64,000 nucleotides of DNA from CAIWHR01 sp963726765 (lineage in GTDB: Bacteria; Pseudomonadota; Gammaproteobacteria; Burkholderiales; Casimicrobiaceae), in contig CAVSDH010000008.1 of NCBI GenBank assembly GCA_963726765.1, positions 1-64,000 on the forward strand, read 5' to 3'. The translations under genes and the position numbers were made by a program. How positions within the stretch are numbered: position 1 is the first letter of the stretch; the number at the start of each line of letters is the position of its first letter. Below the pieces are notes generated by a model. It was not told the origin of the DNA, did not search any database, and saw only the letters and a program-made list of their open reading frames with translations. Shown here one piece after another: positions 53,164-62,721 of this stretch.

Positions 53164-54657
53164 TCAGCCTGCGGCGAAGTGTTGAGCGAGCGTCCTGCGA
53201 ACGCCGTCGCGAAAAAGCGTCTCGACGTTGCGGGTCACGGCGTCGCGGAACGCCGCATCCGCGCAGAGGTCCCCGAAGACCGTTGTCAGATCGAGAAATC
53301 CCGCGGCGATTCGCACGGGATCGCCCGGAGCCCTTGCGACGATGCCGGAAAAGGTCGCGGCCAGCGGGTCCGAGACGGCGATCGCACGACCCTGCTCGTC
53401 GGTTCCGCTCGCGTAGCGAATCCACCCCGCGACCGCAAGCGCAAGATGGGCAATGGACGCGCTCGCGGCGATCCGGTCGCGCACCGTGCCGAGCAGGCGT
53501 TGCGGCAGTTTCTGCGAGCCGTCCATCGCGATCTGCTGCGTACGGTGCGGCAGCGCGGGATTGCGGAAGCGCGTCATCAGTTGCCGGCGATAGGTCGCGA
53601 GGTCGATGCCCGGCGGCGCGACGAGTGTCGGGACGATCTCGTCGGCCATCTGGCGCTCGACCAGCTGCGCGAGCTCCGGGTCGGACGACGCCTGCCAGAT
53701 GAAATCGTGGCCGGCGAGAAAGCCGAGATACGCGAGCGTCGAATGGCTGCCGTTCAGGAGGCGCAGCTTCATCGTCTCGAATGGGACGACGTCGGCGACG
53801 ATCTGCGCGCCGGCCTCTTCCCACTGCGGCCGCGCGGCACTGAAGCGGTTCTCGATGATCCACTGGCCGAAGGACTCGGCGGTGACCGTCGCCTCGTCGT
53901 GCAGGCCCGTGAGGCGTTTCGCGTCGGCCACATCGACGGCCGTTGTCGCGGGCACGATCCGGTCGACCATCGTCGACGGAAAGGCGACCCGGTCGCGGAT
54001 CCACGCGGCGAGTGCAGGTTCGCGCCGCCCGGCGAACGCACGGACCAGGCGCTCGACCATGTGCCCGTTGTGCGGCAGATTGTCGCAACAGACGAATGTC
54101 AGCGGTCCGGCATTTGCCTCCCGGCGCGCCGCAAGCCCCGCGACGAGGAGGCCGATCGCCGATTCCGGCGCGTCCGGATGCGCGAGGTCGTGCCGGATGT
54201 CCGGGTGATTCTCGTTGAGCTCCCCGGTCGCCGGATCGTGGCAGTACCCTTTTTCGGTGACCGTCGCGGTCACGACGGTGATCCTCGGATCGGCAAAACG
54301 GGCGACGAGCCTCGCTCGCGCCGCACCGGCGAAAATCGTCTCGCGCAGCGCGCCGATGATGCGTGCGCTCGTGCCGTCGCGACTTCGCGTCAGCAGCGTG
54401 TAGAGGCCATCCTGAGCCGTCAGCGGCCGGATGGCGCGCGGTGTCTTGAGCGAAACGCCGCAGATGCCCCAGCGCGGATCGGCACCCAGAATGTCGTCGG
54501 TGTAGACGGCCTGGTGCGCGCGGTGAAAGGCGCCGAGGCCAAGGTGCAGGATGCCGACAGGCAGATTCGAAGGATCGTACGCCGGTCGCGCAACACCGCC
54601 TGGCACGCGCGCCAGCGTGGACAGCGACAGTCGCGCAACCGAATTCGTATCAGGCAT
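53164..54657 (-). CDS. uxuB: Fructuronate reductase / mannitol dehydrogenase family
   Basis: This 497-residue long-chain polyol dehydrogenase has the NAD-binding GILHLGLGAFHRAHQAVYTD and the catalytic pattern K-x4-N-x2-H in ETMKLRLLNGSHSTLAYLG. DRIVPATT and VTVTEKGYCHD-like text are also typical. Next to uxaC it should reduce fructuronate to mannonate (UxuB) rather than oxidise mannitol. It overlaps the upstream permease gene by eight bases. Confidence 0.9.
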   Translation of the reverse strand: MPDTNSVARLSLSTLARVPGGVARPAYDPSNLPVGILHLGLGAFHRAHQAVYTDDILGADPRWGICGVSLKTPRAIRPLTAQDGLYTLLTRSRDGTSARIIGALRETIFAGAARARLVARFADPRITVVTATVTEKGYCHDPATGELNENHPDIRHDLAHPDAPESAIGLLVAGLAARREANAGPLTFVCCDNLPHNGHMVERLVRAFAGRREPALAAWIRDRVAFPSTMVDRIVPATTAVDVADAKRLTGLHDEATVTAESFGQWIIENRFSAARPQWEEAGAQIVADVVPFETMKLRLLNGSHSTLAYLGFLAGHDFIWQASSDPELAQLVERQMADEIVPTLVAPPGIDLATYRRQLMTRFRNPALPHRTQQIAMDGSQKLPQRLLGTVRDRIAASASIAHLALAVAGWIRYASGTDEQGRAIAVSDPLAATFSGIVARAPGDPVRIAAGFLDLTTVFGDLCADAAFRDAVTRNVETLFRDGVRRTLAQHFAAG

Positions 54658-55498
54658 GCTGCGGATGTTCCTTCACCCGCGACACGAGCTGGGTCGGATT
54701 CACGAAGCGCAGCGCAATCAGCAACCAGACAAGCGTGACCGACATGTAGATCATCGCCATCGCATCGACCGACTGCGGCGCGCGCACGCCGGCGGCGAAC
54801 ACCGCGTAGTAGAGCGCGACCACGAGCGTCTGCGAATCGGGACCCGCCGTCAGGAACGTCAGCTCGAACAGCGCGATGGTACGCACGAGCACCAGCAGCG
54901 ATGCCGCGAGGATTCCGGGAGCGAGCAGAGGCACCAGCACGTGCCAGAACATCCGCGCCGTGCTCGCGCCGAATACCCGTGCCGCCGATTCCAGGTTGAC
55001 GTCGATCTGCTCGATGAAGGGCGTCATCACCAGAATCACGAACGGTGCTGCCGGAATGAGATTGGCGAGGATGACGCCCCAGATCGTGCCGGCGAGATGT
55101 GCCTGGTAGAGCACCGTCGCCAGCGGAATGCCGTAGGTGATCGGCGGCACCATGAGCGGCAGCAGAAACAGCAGCATCAGCGCACGCTTGCCGCGGAATT
55201 CGCGCCGCGCGAGCGTGTAGGCGGCGGGGACGCCGATCAGCAGCGAAAGAAAAACGACGGAAAGCACGACCTGCACGGTGACCCACAGGACGTCGCCCAG
55301 CTGGAATTCCTTCCACGCCGCGGTGTACCACGTCGTCGTCCAGCCATCGGGCAGCCACGTGCCCAGCCAGCGCCGGGCAAAGGAGCTCACCGCGACGGCG
55401 GCGATCATGAGTCCGATGTTGACGACGAACAACGTCATCAGGCCGAGCAACAACCCCCGCCACGCACGATCGAACCAGGTCCCTGCGGTGGCGTTCAT
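54650..55498 (-). CDS. ABC transporter permease, PotC/spermidine-iron class
   Basis: This 282-residue permease has about six membrane helices and the EAA motif NLESAARVFGASTARMFWHV followed by VLVPLLAPGILAAS. It starts at 55498, overlapping the previous permease as ATGA. Family members transport putrescine/spermidine, Fe(III), thiamine or organic acids. Its place beside uxuB suggests a uronate-related ligand. Confidence 0.9.
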   Translation of the reverse strand: MNATAGTWFDRAWRGLLLGLMTLFVVNIGLMIAAVAVSSFARRWLGTWLPDGWTTTWYTAAWKEFQLGDVLWVTVQVVLSVVFLSLLIGVPAAYTLARREFRGKRALMLLFLLPLMVPPITYGIPLATVLYQAHLAGTIWGVILANLIPAAPFVILVMTPFIEQIDVNLESAARVFGASTARMFWHVLVPLLAPGILAASLLVLVRTIALFELTFLTAGPDSQTLVVALYYAVFAAGVRAPQSVDAMAMIYMSVTLVWLLIALRFVNPTQLVSRVKEHPQHA

Positions 55499-56371
55499 CC
55501 TTTGCCTCCCGAGACCGGACCGCGGTAAAAGACGTTGCGCAGGCTCAGGACGGCCGCGACGATGACGAGCTGCACGAAGCCCATGATCATCGCGATCGCG
55601 GAGGCGAGCGAATAGTCGTATTGCTCGAAGGCAGCCTCGTACGCCGCGATGGAAATGACGCGCGTCGGTCCGGCCGGCGAGCCCAGCAGGACCGCCGACG
55701 GAAACACCGAGAATGCCTGCACGAACGCGAGGCAGAAGCACATCGCGAGCCCCGGCGCCAGCAGCGGCAGGTAGATGTGGCGGAATTGCGCCTTCGGGTC
55801 GGCACCCAGCGTGGCCGCCGCACGGGAAAGCACGGGATCGATCCCCGTGACGTAGGACAGGATCAGCAGAAACGCGAACGGAAAGCCGGAGATCACCAGC
55901 GAAATGAGCACGCCCCAATAGTTGTGCGTCAGCCGGATCGGTCCTTCATACAGATGGAAAAACTGCAGCGACTGCGACAGCCAGCCCCGCGGACCGAAGT
56001 AGATCAGCATGCCCTCGGCAATGAGCACGGTGCCGAGCGTGATCGGCACGACCAGAATCGTCGTGACCCACCGCTGATAGCGCGACTTCACGCGCATCTT
56101 GTAGGCGATCGGCAAGCGCGAAGCCGACATTGATGAGCGTTGCCGGCAGCGCCAGCTTCAGCGTGATCCAGATCGTCGGCCACAGATTGTCCGTGGTGAA
56201 GAAGTGCGCGTAATTGGCGAACGCCCCGCCCTCCTTCGGCCGGAACGAGAGCGCGAGGCCGTACAGAAAAGGGTAGACGAACAGCAGCAGCATGAATGCC
56301 GCGGCGGGAACGACCAGCAGCAGCGCACGATCGAACGGCGTGCGCGCAAGCGTGTCGGGAGTAGCGGCCAT
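55495..56371 (-). CDS. ABC transporter permease, PotB class (one frameshift)
   Basis: This permease has about 292 residues. The N-terminal part is FDRALLLVVPAAAFMLLLFV and PTIWITLKLALPATLINVGF. The rest (LPIAYKMRVKSRYQRWVTTI, the EAA region AAATLGADPKAQFRHIYLPL and APGLAMCFCLAFVQAFSVFP) lies in another frame. Removing one T near 56114 gives a continuous NVGFALPIAYKM. The start may be 56371 (ATG) or the overlapping TTG at 56389. Confidence 0.87.
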
Positions 56372-56385
56372 CGCGCGGACAGGAG

Positions 56386-57468
56386 TCAATCAGGCGGATA
56401 GACGAGCGCACGCTCGGGCGGCACGTGGACTCGCACCTCGTCGCCGCGGCGGATGCCAACGGCGCCGCGCACGTGCAGCAGCGTCCCGGACGCCGTGACG
56501 ACGTCGAGCAGCGCGTCGCGGCCGCAATATTCGACGTTGTCGACGCGACCGGCAATCGTATTGCCCGTACGCGGACCCTCGGTCACGACAATCTCTTCCG
56601 GGCGAATCGCGACCGCCGCGCGCTTTCCCGAAAGCGGCTGCTTGCGGGTTCCGGTGATTGCAATGTCGGGCCCCACGAGCGCCACGCGCTCTCCGTCGTC
56701 GCTCTGAACCTCCAATTCGAGTACGTTGCGGTAGCCCATGAAGCGCGCGACATGCAGATTCGCGGGCTGCCCGTAGACTTCCGGTGGCGCCGCGATCTGC
56801 TGGACGACGCCGTCCTTCATGACGACGATCCGGTCGGCGAGCGAAAGCGCCTCGTCCTGGTCGTGCGTGACATAGATCGTCGCGCGGTCGAGCTCGCGGT
56901 GGATGCGGCGGATCTCCGCCCGCGTTTCGATGCGCAGCTTGGCGTCCAGATTCGACAGCGGCTCGTCCATCAGGATGAGCGGCGGCTCGATCACGATCGC
57001 GCGGGCGATGGCCACCCGTTGCTGCTGGCCGCCGGACAGCTGACCCGGAAGCTTGTCCGCCTGACCCACGAGCTGGACCAGCTTGAGCGCTTTCTCGACG
57101 CGCGACGCGATCTCGCTTCCGGGAACATCGCGCATCCTGAGCCCGAAGCCGATGTTCTTCGCCACGGTCATGTGAGGGAACAGCGCGTAGTTCTGGAACA
57201 CCATGCCGAAGCCACGCCTTTCGGGCGGAAGCGTGTCGATGCGGGTATCGTCGAGCCGGATGGTGCCGCCCGACAGCTGCATCAGGCCGGCGATGCAGTT
57301 CAACGCCGTCGACTTGCCGCAGCCGGACGGCCCCAGCAAGGCGATGAACTCGCCCCGACGCACCGTGAGCGTCAGCTCGTCGAGCGCGTTGAACGCCTTG
57401 CCCCCGGCCCCGGCGAAACGACGCGTGACGCGGTCGAGTCTGAGCTCGGAGAAATCGTGCTTCATCAT
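56386..57468 (-). CDS. ABC transporter ATP-binding protein, PotA/UgpC-like
   Basis: This 360-residue ATPase has Walker A LLGPSGCGKSTALNCIAG near residue 45, Q-loop MVFQNYALFPHMTVAKNIGF, signature QLSGGQQQRVAIARAIV, Walker B LILMDEPLSNLDAKLR and the switch His in YVTHDQDEALSLADRI. A C-terminal TOBE domain (from about 280) completes it. It serves the two permeases downstream. Confidence 0.95.
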   Translation of the reverse strand: MMKHDFSELRLDRVTRRFAGAGGKAFNALDELTLTVRRGEFIALLGPSGCGKSTALNCIAGLMQLSGGTIRLDDTRIDTLPPERRGFGMVFQNYALFPHMTVAKNIGFGLRMRDVPGSEIASRVEKALKLVQLVGQADKLPGQLSGGQQQRVAIARAIVIEPPLILMDEPLSNLDAKLRIETRAEIRRIHRELDRATIYVTHDQDEALSLADRIVVMKDGVVQQIAAPPEVYGQPANLHVARFMGYRNVLELEVQSDDGERVALVGPDIAITGTRKQPLSGKRAAVAIRPEEIVVTEGPRTGNTIAGRVDNVEYCGRDALLDVVTASGTLLHVRGAVGIRRGDEVRVHVPPERALVYPPD

Positions 57469-57525
57469 GGATTCACCAACACCGTGTGATTCAGCCGCCC
57501 GGCAACGGATTGGCTCCGCAACGCC

Positions 57526-57592
57526 GAGTTAACCGTCGGCACCGCCGACGGTTCAACTCGACGAGTTGTCCCATCGCGTCGTTGGCGATGGG
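57526..57592 (-). terminator. Two hairpins between binding protein gene and ATPase gene
   Basis: At 57526-57559, GAGTTAACCGTCGGC pairs with GCCGACGGTTCAACTC (one bulge). At 57570-57592, CCCATCGC pairs with GCGATGGG. They fill the 130-bp gap after the binding protein stop and lack T-tracts. They probably reduce, but do not abolish, readthrough. Confidence 0.55.
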
Positions 57593-57598
57593 ATAACG

Positions 57599-58802
57599 CT
57601 ATTTGGTCTTCTGCGCGCCGACCTGCTGATCCCAGATGCGGAACGCCTCGACCTGGGCTTTCGCTTCGAGCGACTGCGTATGCGGGAATTCCTTCAGCCA
57701 TCCTTCGTACTCCGGACGCCCGTACTCCTTGATCGCATCCTGGCTTTCCTTCGGCGCCATCGACAGCGGCACGTTCTTCACCGCAGGTCCCGGGTAGAAG
57801 TAACCCTTGTCATACGTGTAGGCCTGCGCTTCGGGTGTGAGCATGAAGGCCATGACGTCGAGAACGACCGCCATCTTCTCCGGCGGAACGCCCTTCGGCA
57901 CGACCATGTAATGCGCATCGTTGATCCAGGTCATGCCCTTCAGCGGCGTCACCTTGAAGTCCTTGGGGACGATGCCCAGCACGCGCGGATTGAGATCCCA
58001 TCCGGTCATCGTCACGGTCATGTCGCGGGATCCCTCGCCCACTTCCTTCATCACCGCGCCGGTGCCGGTCGGGTAGTACTCGATGCAGCTGTTGAGCTCC
58101 TTCAGGTACGCCCAGGTCTTGTCCCACCCGTTGACGGGATCCTTCGGGTTCTTGTCGCCGAGGATGTACGGAAGGCCCATCATGAACGTGCGCCCGGGTC
58201 CGGAATTCGCCGGCCGCGCGTAGATCAGCCGGTTCGGATTGGCCTTGCACCACGCGAGAAGCTCCTGCGGGGTCGTCGGCACCTGCTTCACCTTGGCCGG
58301 GTTGTACTCGAGCAGCGGTCCCGCGGGCATGAACGCGACGGCGATGCCCTGATCCATCGCAAGCTTCTGCATCTCGGCCGCGGCGGGCTGGTAGTTCGCC
58401 ATGAGATTGGGGAACTTGCCGGCATGCTCGGGAATGATCTTGACCAGCAGCCCCTGCTCGATGCCGGCCGCCAGGAAATCGGTACCGGTCAGCACGATGT
58501 CGATGTCGCTGCGCCCCGCTCCCTGCATCGCCTTGAGCTTGCCGGGCAGCTCGGGAGACGGCGCCTTCGTGAAATTGAACTTCGCCACCATGTTCGGGTT
58601 CTTCTTGGCGTAGAGCTCGAAGGCGTCCTGCGTCAGCGCGAGATTGCCCGCGACGTCGACGACGTTGATGGTGACCGGGCTCTTTGGTGCCTGCGCCAAC
58701 GCTGCGCCAGCCCCAATGAGTCCGACCGACAATACGGCTGCCAAACGCCTCGACGAAGCCGCGACGCGCGGACGATTCCAGCACGGGCTTGTTGCGATTC
58801 AT
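57599..58802 (-). CDS. ABC transporter substrate-binding protein, extracellular family 1 (one N-terminal frameshift)
   Basis: This is a periplasmic receptor of about 400 residues. The start at 58802 (AGGAGG site) gives MNRNKPVLESSAR. The signal peptide core LAAVLSVGLIGAGAALAQ is in another frame, so one base is missing near 58762. The mature part includes VTINVVDVAGNLALTQDAFE, and DLNPRVLGIVPKDFKVTPLK with WINDAHYMVVPKGV typical of solute-binding proteins for polyamines or organic acids. It heads the ABC unit, between the TRAP genes and the ATPase. Confidence 0.88.
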
Positions 58803-58844
58803 GAATTGCCTCCTTGCTTGTAAGTGAAACGGGACTGAACCTGA

Positions 58845-58874
58845 CGGTCGGCTCAACGATTGTATCGCCGACCG
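58845..58874 (-). promoter_or_regulatory. Inverted repeat flanking a TACAAT -10 candidate before the ABC operon
   Basis: CGGTCGGC and GCCGACCG are spaced by 14 bases, and the loop holds TACAAT (minus strand, 58859-58864), a five-of-six match to the -10 consensus. It sits 43 bp before the binding protein start. It could be an operator over the core promoter or the terminator hairpin of dctM. No good -35 was found. Confidence 0.4.
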
Positions 58875-58887
58875 GATTGCATCGCAT

Positions 58888-60171
58888 TCATTTGAGCAGC
58901 ACATACGGGACCCACAGCGAAACGGCAGGGACGTAGGTCACGAACATCAACGCGACGAACATCGCAAGGTAGAACGGCCAGATCGTCTTCACCGTGTCCT
59001 CGATCCGGATCTTGCCGATCGAGCAGCCGACAAACAGGCAGGTACCGACCGGCGGCGTGCACAGACCCGTGCCGAGATTGAGCATCATCAGCATGCCGAA
59101 CTGCACCGGATCCATGCCGATCGACTTGACGACCGGGAGGAAGATCGGCGTGCAGATGAGGATGAGCCCGGCCATGTCCATGATGCAGCCCAGTATCAGC
59201 AGGATGACGTTGATGATGAACAGGATCATGTACGGGTTGTCCGTGATGCCGTGCATGAGCGCAATGGTCTTCGCGGGCACCTGGTGCAGCGCAAGGACGT
59301 AGCCAAAGGCGCTGGCGGTGCCGATCAGCAGCATCACCATCGCCGTCGTCTTGGTGGCGTTAACGGTCGCCTTCCAGAAATCCGCGGCGGTCATGCTGCG
59401 GTAGACGAAGATGGTGACGAGCAGCGCATAGATCGCAGCGACCGCCGCCGATTCGGTCACCGTGAATACGCCGGACAACGTTCCTCCGATGATGATGACG
59501 GTCGCGAACAATCCCGGGAAGGCGCCGAGAAAGGTCATCCACACCGAGCGCCAGCCCGGCCACGCCTCCTTCGGATACCCGCGCTTCACCGCGACCAGGT
59601 AAGCGGCCGCCATCAGGCACAGCCCGGTCAGGATTCCAGGAACGATTCCGGCCATGAACAACGCCGCAATCGACACGCCGCCGCCCGCGGCAAGCGAGTA
59701 GATGATCATGTTGTGCGAAGGCGGGATCAGGATGCCGGTGGTCGACGCGGTGATGGTCACGTTGACCGCGTAGTCGGTGCCGTAGCCTTTCTTCTTCATC
59801 AGCGGAATCAGGATCGCGCCCAAGGCGGACGTGTCCGCCACTGCCGACCCGGAAATACCGCCGAACAGCATGCTGGCGAGCACGTTGACCACGCCGAGGC
59901 CGCCGCGCACATGACCGACCAACGAGTTGGCGAAGCTCACCAGCCGCTCGGCGATGCCGCCGTAGAGCATGATTTCACCGGCATAGATGAAGAACGGGAT
60001 CGCGAGCAGCGAGAACACGCCGATGCCGGATGAGATCCGCTGCACTTCGACCATCAGCGGAAGGCCGTCGTAGAGGATCGTCGCCGCTGCCGCGATGCCG
60101 AGCGCGAAGGCGATCGGCACGTTGAACGCGATCAGGACGAAGAAGACCCCGAAGAGGATCCAGAGCTCCAT
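58888..60171 (-). CDS. TRAP transporter large permease DctM-type
   Basis: This 427-residue inner-membrane protein has about 12 helices. It begins MELWILFGVFFVLIAFNVPI and has ASMLFGGISGSAVADTSALG (near residue 95), which is the sodium/substrate-binding signature, and MDMAGLILICTPIFLPVVKS. It works with DctQ and DctP in a sodium-driven organic-acid or uronate importer. The start overlaps dctQ by about 40 bases. Confidence 0.95.
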   Translation of the reverse strand: MELWILFGVFFVLIAFNVPIAFALGIAAAATILYDGLPLMVEVQRISSGIGVFSLLAIPFFIYAGEIMLYGGIAERLVSFANSLVGHVRGGLGVVNVLASMLFGGISGSAVADTSALGAILIPLMKKKGYGTDYAVNVTITASTTGILIPPSHNMIIYSLAAGGGVSIAALFMAGIVPGILTGLCLMAAAYLVAVKRGYPKEAWPGWRSVWMTFLGAFPGLFATVIIIGGTLSGVFTVTESAAVAAIYALLVTIFVYRSMTAADFWKATVNATKTTAMVMLLIGTASAFGYVLALHQVPAKTIALMHGITDNPYMILFIINVILLILGCIMDMAGLILICTPIFLPVVKSIGMDPVQFGMLMMLNLGTGLCTPPVGTCLFVGCSIGKIRIEDTVKTIWPFYLAMFVALMFVTYVPAVSLWVPYVLLK

Positions 60172-60674
60172 GCGCGCGTCAGCTCGCCCTTGTCGCCGAG
60201 GTACTCGCGCAGCATCAGCTCGAGCGCGAACAGGACGATGAGGACCCCACCGAACGGGATCGCGAAATACGTCGCGCCCTCTGGGATCTTGATGATCGGC
60301 GTGGCGACGTCCCAGGTCTCCTCGACGAGCAGGATGCCGTTCCAGACCAGGACTCCGCCGAACGCGGCGAGGATCGCGCCGACCAGGACCATGATCACCT
60401 TGCGCACCGTGGCGGGCAGCATGTCGTTGATGAACGCGATGCCGAGGTGCGACTCCTCGCGCACGCCGACCGCCCCGGCGAGGAACGAGAAATAAAGAAC
60501 GAGGAGCAGCGTCGTCCGCTCGACCCATTGCGGCGAATCGTTCAGGACATAGCGGCCGAAGACCTGCCAGCCGGTGGCGGCCGTCATGACAATCAGGCCG
60601 ATCGCAGACAGCCAGAGCGCCCATCGCACCAGCACGTCGTTCAGGCCCGAAAGCCGGTCGAGAAAGGTTTTCAT
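60132..60674 (-). CDS. TRAP transporter small permease DctQ-type
   Basis: This 180-residue four-helix protein reads LIVMTAATGWQVFGRYVLND, WVERTTLLLVLYFSFLAGAV and REESHLGIAFINDMLPATVR. The C-terminus is a Ser/Gly-rich tail (AWSSGSSSGSSSS) overlapping the dctM start by 40 bases. The tail is probably a by-product of the overlap. Confidence 0.92.
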   Translation of the reverse strand: MKTFLDRLSGLNDVLVRWALWLSAIGLIVMTAATGWQVFGRYVLNDSPQWVERTTLLLVLYFSFLAGAVGVREESHLGIAFINDMLPATVRKVIMVLVGAILAAFGGVLVWNGILLVEETWDVATPIIKIPEGATYFAIPFGGVLIVLFALELMLREYLGDKGELTRAWSSGSSSGSSSS

Positions 60675-60743
60675 CGTTCCAAACGGTCCGACCCCACGCG
60701 ATCAACCGCACAAGGCCGGTGAAGGGACAGCAGCGCGCGCCAG

Positions 60744-60773
60744 CAGCCTCCGTCGCGCACCGCGACGCGGCTG
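60744..60773 (-). terminator. Hairpin between dctP and dctQ
   Basis: CAGCC...GGCTG and the inner CGTCGCG/CGCGACG arms form a compact stem with a three-base loop in the 109-bp gap after the binding protein gene. No T-tract follows. Confidence 0.45.
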
Positions 60774-60783
60774 TTAGCGGCGA

Positions 60784-61761
60784 CTAGTTGGACGCCTGGA
60801 TCTTGGCGACCATGTCCTTCATCTTCGGATCGGTGATGAACTTGTCGTACACCGGTTTCATCGCATCCTGGAACGGCTTCTTGTCGACGATGATGATGTT
60901 GGCGCCACCTTTCTCGACGACCGCGCGGGAGGCCGCCTCCTTGTCGTCCCACAGCTTGCGCATGTACGGCACCGACGCTTTGGCGGCTTCGCGCCACATC
61001 TGTTGCTCCTGCGGCGTCAACGCGTCGTAGACCTTCTTCGACATCAGCAGCATTTCCGGCGCCATCGAGTGCTCGGTGATCGAGTAATTCGGCGCGACTT
61101 CGAAGTGCCGCGACGTGTCGTAGGATGGCCAGTTGTTCTCCGCGCCGTCGACCACACCGGTCTTCAGTGCGGTGTACACCTCGCCGTAGGGCATCGGCGT
61201 CGCGTTGGCGCCCATTGCCTGCAGCAGCGCCACCCAAAGGTCGGATTGCTGGACACGAATCTTCATGCCCTTGACGTCGGCGAAAGACTTGATCGGCTTC
61301 TTGCCCGTGTACAGCGAGCGCGAACCGGAGTCGTAATACGCGAGAGTCACGTACCCGTATTTCTCGCACGCCTTTCCGATTTCGTCGCCGATCGGGCCGT
61401 CGAGCGTCTTGCGCATGTGCTCCTTCGACTTGAACAGGAACGGCATCGTCGGGACCATCGTTTCCGGGCAGATATTGTTCATGGGCGCCACATTGATCCG
61501 GACGAGATCGAGCGCGCCGATCTTCACCTGCTCGATCGTGTCCTTTTCGCCGCCGAGCTGGTTGCCGGTGTAGACCTTGATCGTGTCCTTGCCGTTGGTT
61601 TTCTTGCTGATGTAGTCGCTCATGAACTTGACGGCCATCACCGTCGGATAATCCTCGGGATGGACGTCAGCGGAGCGATACTCCTTCGCAATTGCCGGGA
61701 GGCAGAAGGCGGCCGCGGCCAGCGCCACGGAAATACGGGTCGATTTCGATTGCAGCTGCAT
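60784..61761 (-). CDS. TRAP transporter substrate-binding protein DctP-type
   Basis: This 325-residue periplasmic receptor starts at 61761 with a GGAGGAG site and has a signal peptide (RISVALAAAAFCLPAIA). Key parts are SADVHPEDYPTVMAVKFMSD and MPYGEVYTALKTGVVDGAEN, which includes the conserved ligand-contacting segment. The conserved Arg lies in MKIRVQQSDLWVALLQAMGA. In this genetic context the likely ligand is a hexuronate. Confidence 0.93.
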   Translation of the reverse strand: MQLQSKSTRISVALAAAAFCLPAIAKEYRSADVHPEDYPTVMAVKFMSDYISKKTNGKDTIKVYTGNQLGGEKDTIEQVKIGALDLVRINVAPMNNICPETMVPTMPFLFKSKEHMRKTLDGPIGDEIGKACEKYGYVTLAYYDSGSRSLYTGKKPIKSFADVKGMKIRVQQSDLWVALLQAMGANATPMPYGEVYTALKTGVVDGAENNWPSYDTSRHFEVAPNYSITEHSMAPEMLLMSKKVYDALTPQEQQMWREAAKASVPYMRKLWDDKEAASRAVVEKGGANIIIVDKKPFQDAMKPVYDKFITDPKMKDMVAKIQASN

Positions 61762-61778
61762 GTTGGAACTCCTCCTGG

Positions 61779-62596
61779 TCATGAAACGCGTTGCGAATCC
61801 GGCTTGACTTTGCCGATGCCGGGCGACCGGCGCGTGCCGCCACGCGAACCGGTACCGGGGACGATGGCGTCCCATTTTCTCTGAAACTCGCGCTCGACGC
61901 GCGCGAGGTGCCGATGCATCGCCGCGCGCGCCGCGTCGCCGTCGTGCGCGGCCAGCGCCGTGACGATCGCGGCGTGGTCGGACAGCGTCTTCTCGCGCAG
62001 CGCCGGCGTATGGAAATGCTCCTCGATCCTCGTCCACAGCTCGCCGCGCCGCTGCTCCCACAACGCGTGCACGACCAGCGCGAACGATCCGTTGCCAGTC
62101 GCTTCGGCGATCACGGCGTGGAATTCACGGTCCGCCGCATCACGACGCTCGAAGTCGTCGCCGTGGGTGCGCATGCGGTCGATGGTGTCCCGCAGCGCGG
62201 CGATTTCCGACTTGCGAATGCGGCGTGCGGCAAGCGCGGCGATCTCGCCCTCGATCAGCCGCCGCGCCGCCAGGAGCTCGAACGGGCCGATGCCCTCGTC
62301 GCCGCCAAAGGCCGCGCCGACCGGATCCTGCCCGGACGACGGCGGGGCCGCGCGGTAGCAGCCGCTGCCGGCGAACGAAGATGCCGGTGCCGACGCGGAC
62401 CTCGACGCGTCCGGCGATTTCCAGCGAGATGAGCGCTTCGCGCACCGACGTGCGGGAGACGCCGAGCAGCACCGCGAGCTCGCGCTCGGGCGGCAGACGC
62501 GAACCTGCCGCGAATTCTCCGCTATCGATGAGCGTGGCGATCTGGCCGGCTATCTGCCGATAGAGCCTGACCGGTTCGACGACCTGCAGCGGCACG
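61779..62596 (-). CDS. FadR-subfamily GntR regulator of hexuronate genes (one frameshift)
   Basis: This regulator has about 272 residues. The GTG start at 62596 follows a GAGGGGGG site. The winged-helix part (LYRQIAGQIATLIDSGEFAA, SRLPPERELAVLLGVSRTSV, REALISLEIAGRVEVRVGTG) and the FCD ligand domain (FELLAARRLIEGEIAALAAR, then DREFHAVIAEATGNGSFALV and LSDHAAIVTALAAHDGDAAR) are in different frames. The indel lies near 62345-62360. Close matches are UxuR/ExuR-type repressors that respond to uronates. It lies directly upstream of the TRAP genes. Confidence 0.85.
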
Positions 62597-62690
62597 CCAG
62601 CGCCCCCCTCGTGTCGAGGCGGCGCCCGTCTCTTCGCGGGGCCTGTCCTCTGCGCGCACCGTTGCGACGCACGCCTTTCGTTCGGGAGCC

Positions 62691-62720
62691 AATGTACGCT
62701 GCCACGCAGCGGACGGTCAA
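62691..62720 (-). promoter_or_regulatory. Promoter of the regulator/TRAP operon
   Basis: TTGACC (-35, 62715-62720) and TACATT (-10, 62691-62696) are separated by 18 bp on the minus strand, about 95 bases before the regulator start. The -35 matches five of six. Confidence 0.6.
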
Positions 62721-62721
62721 G

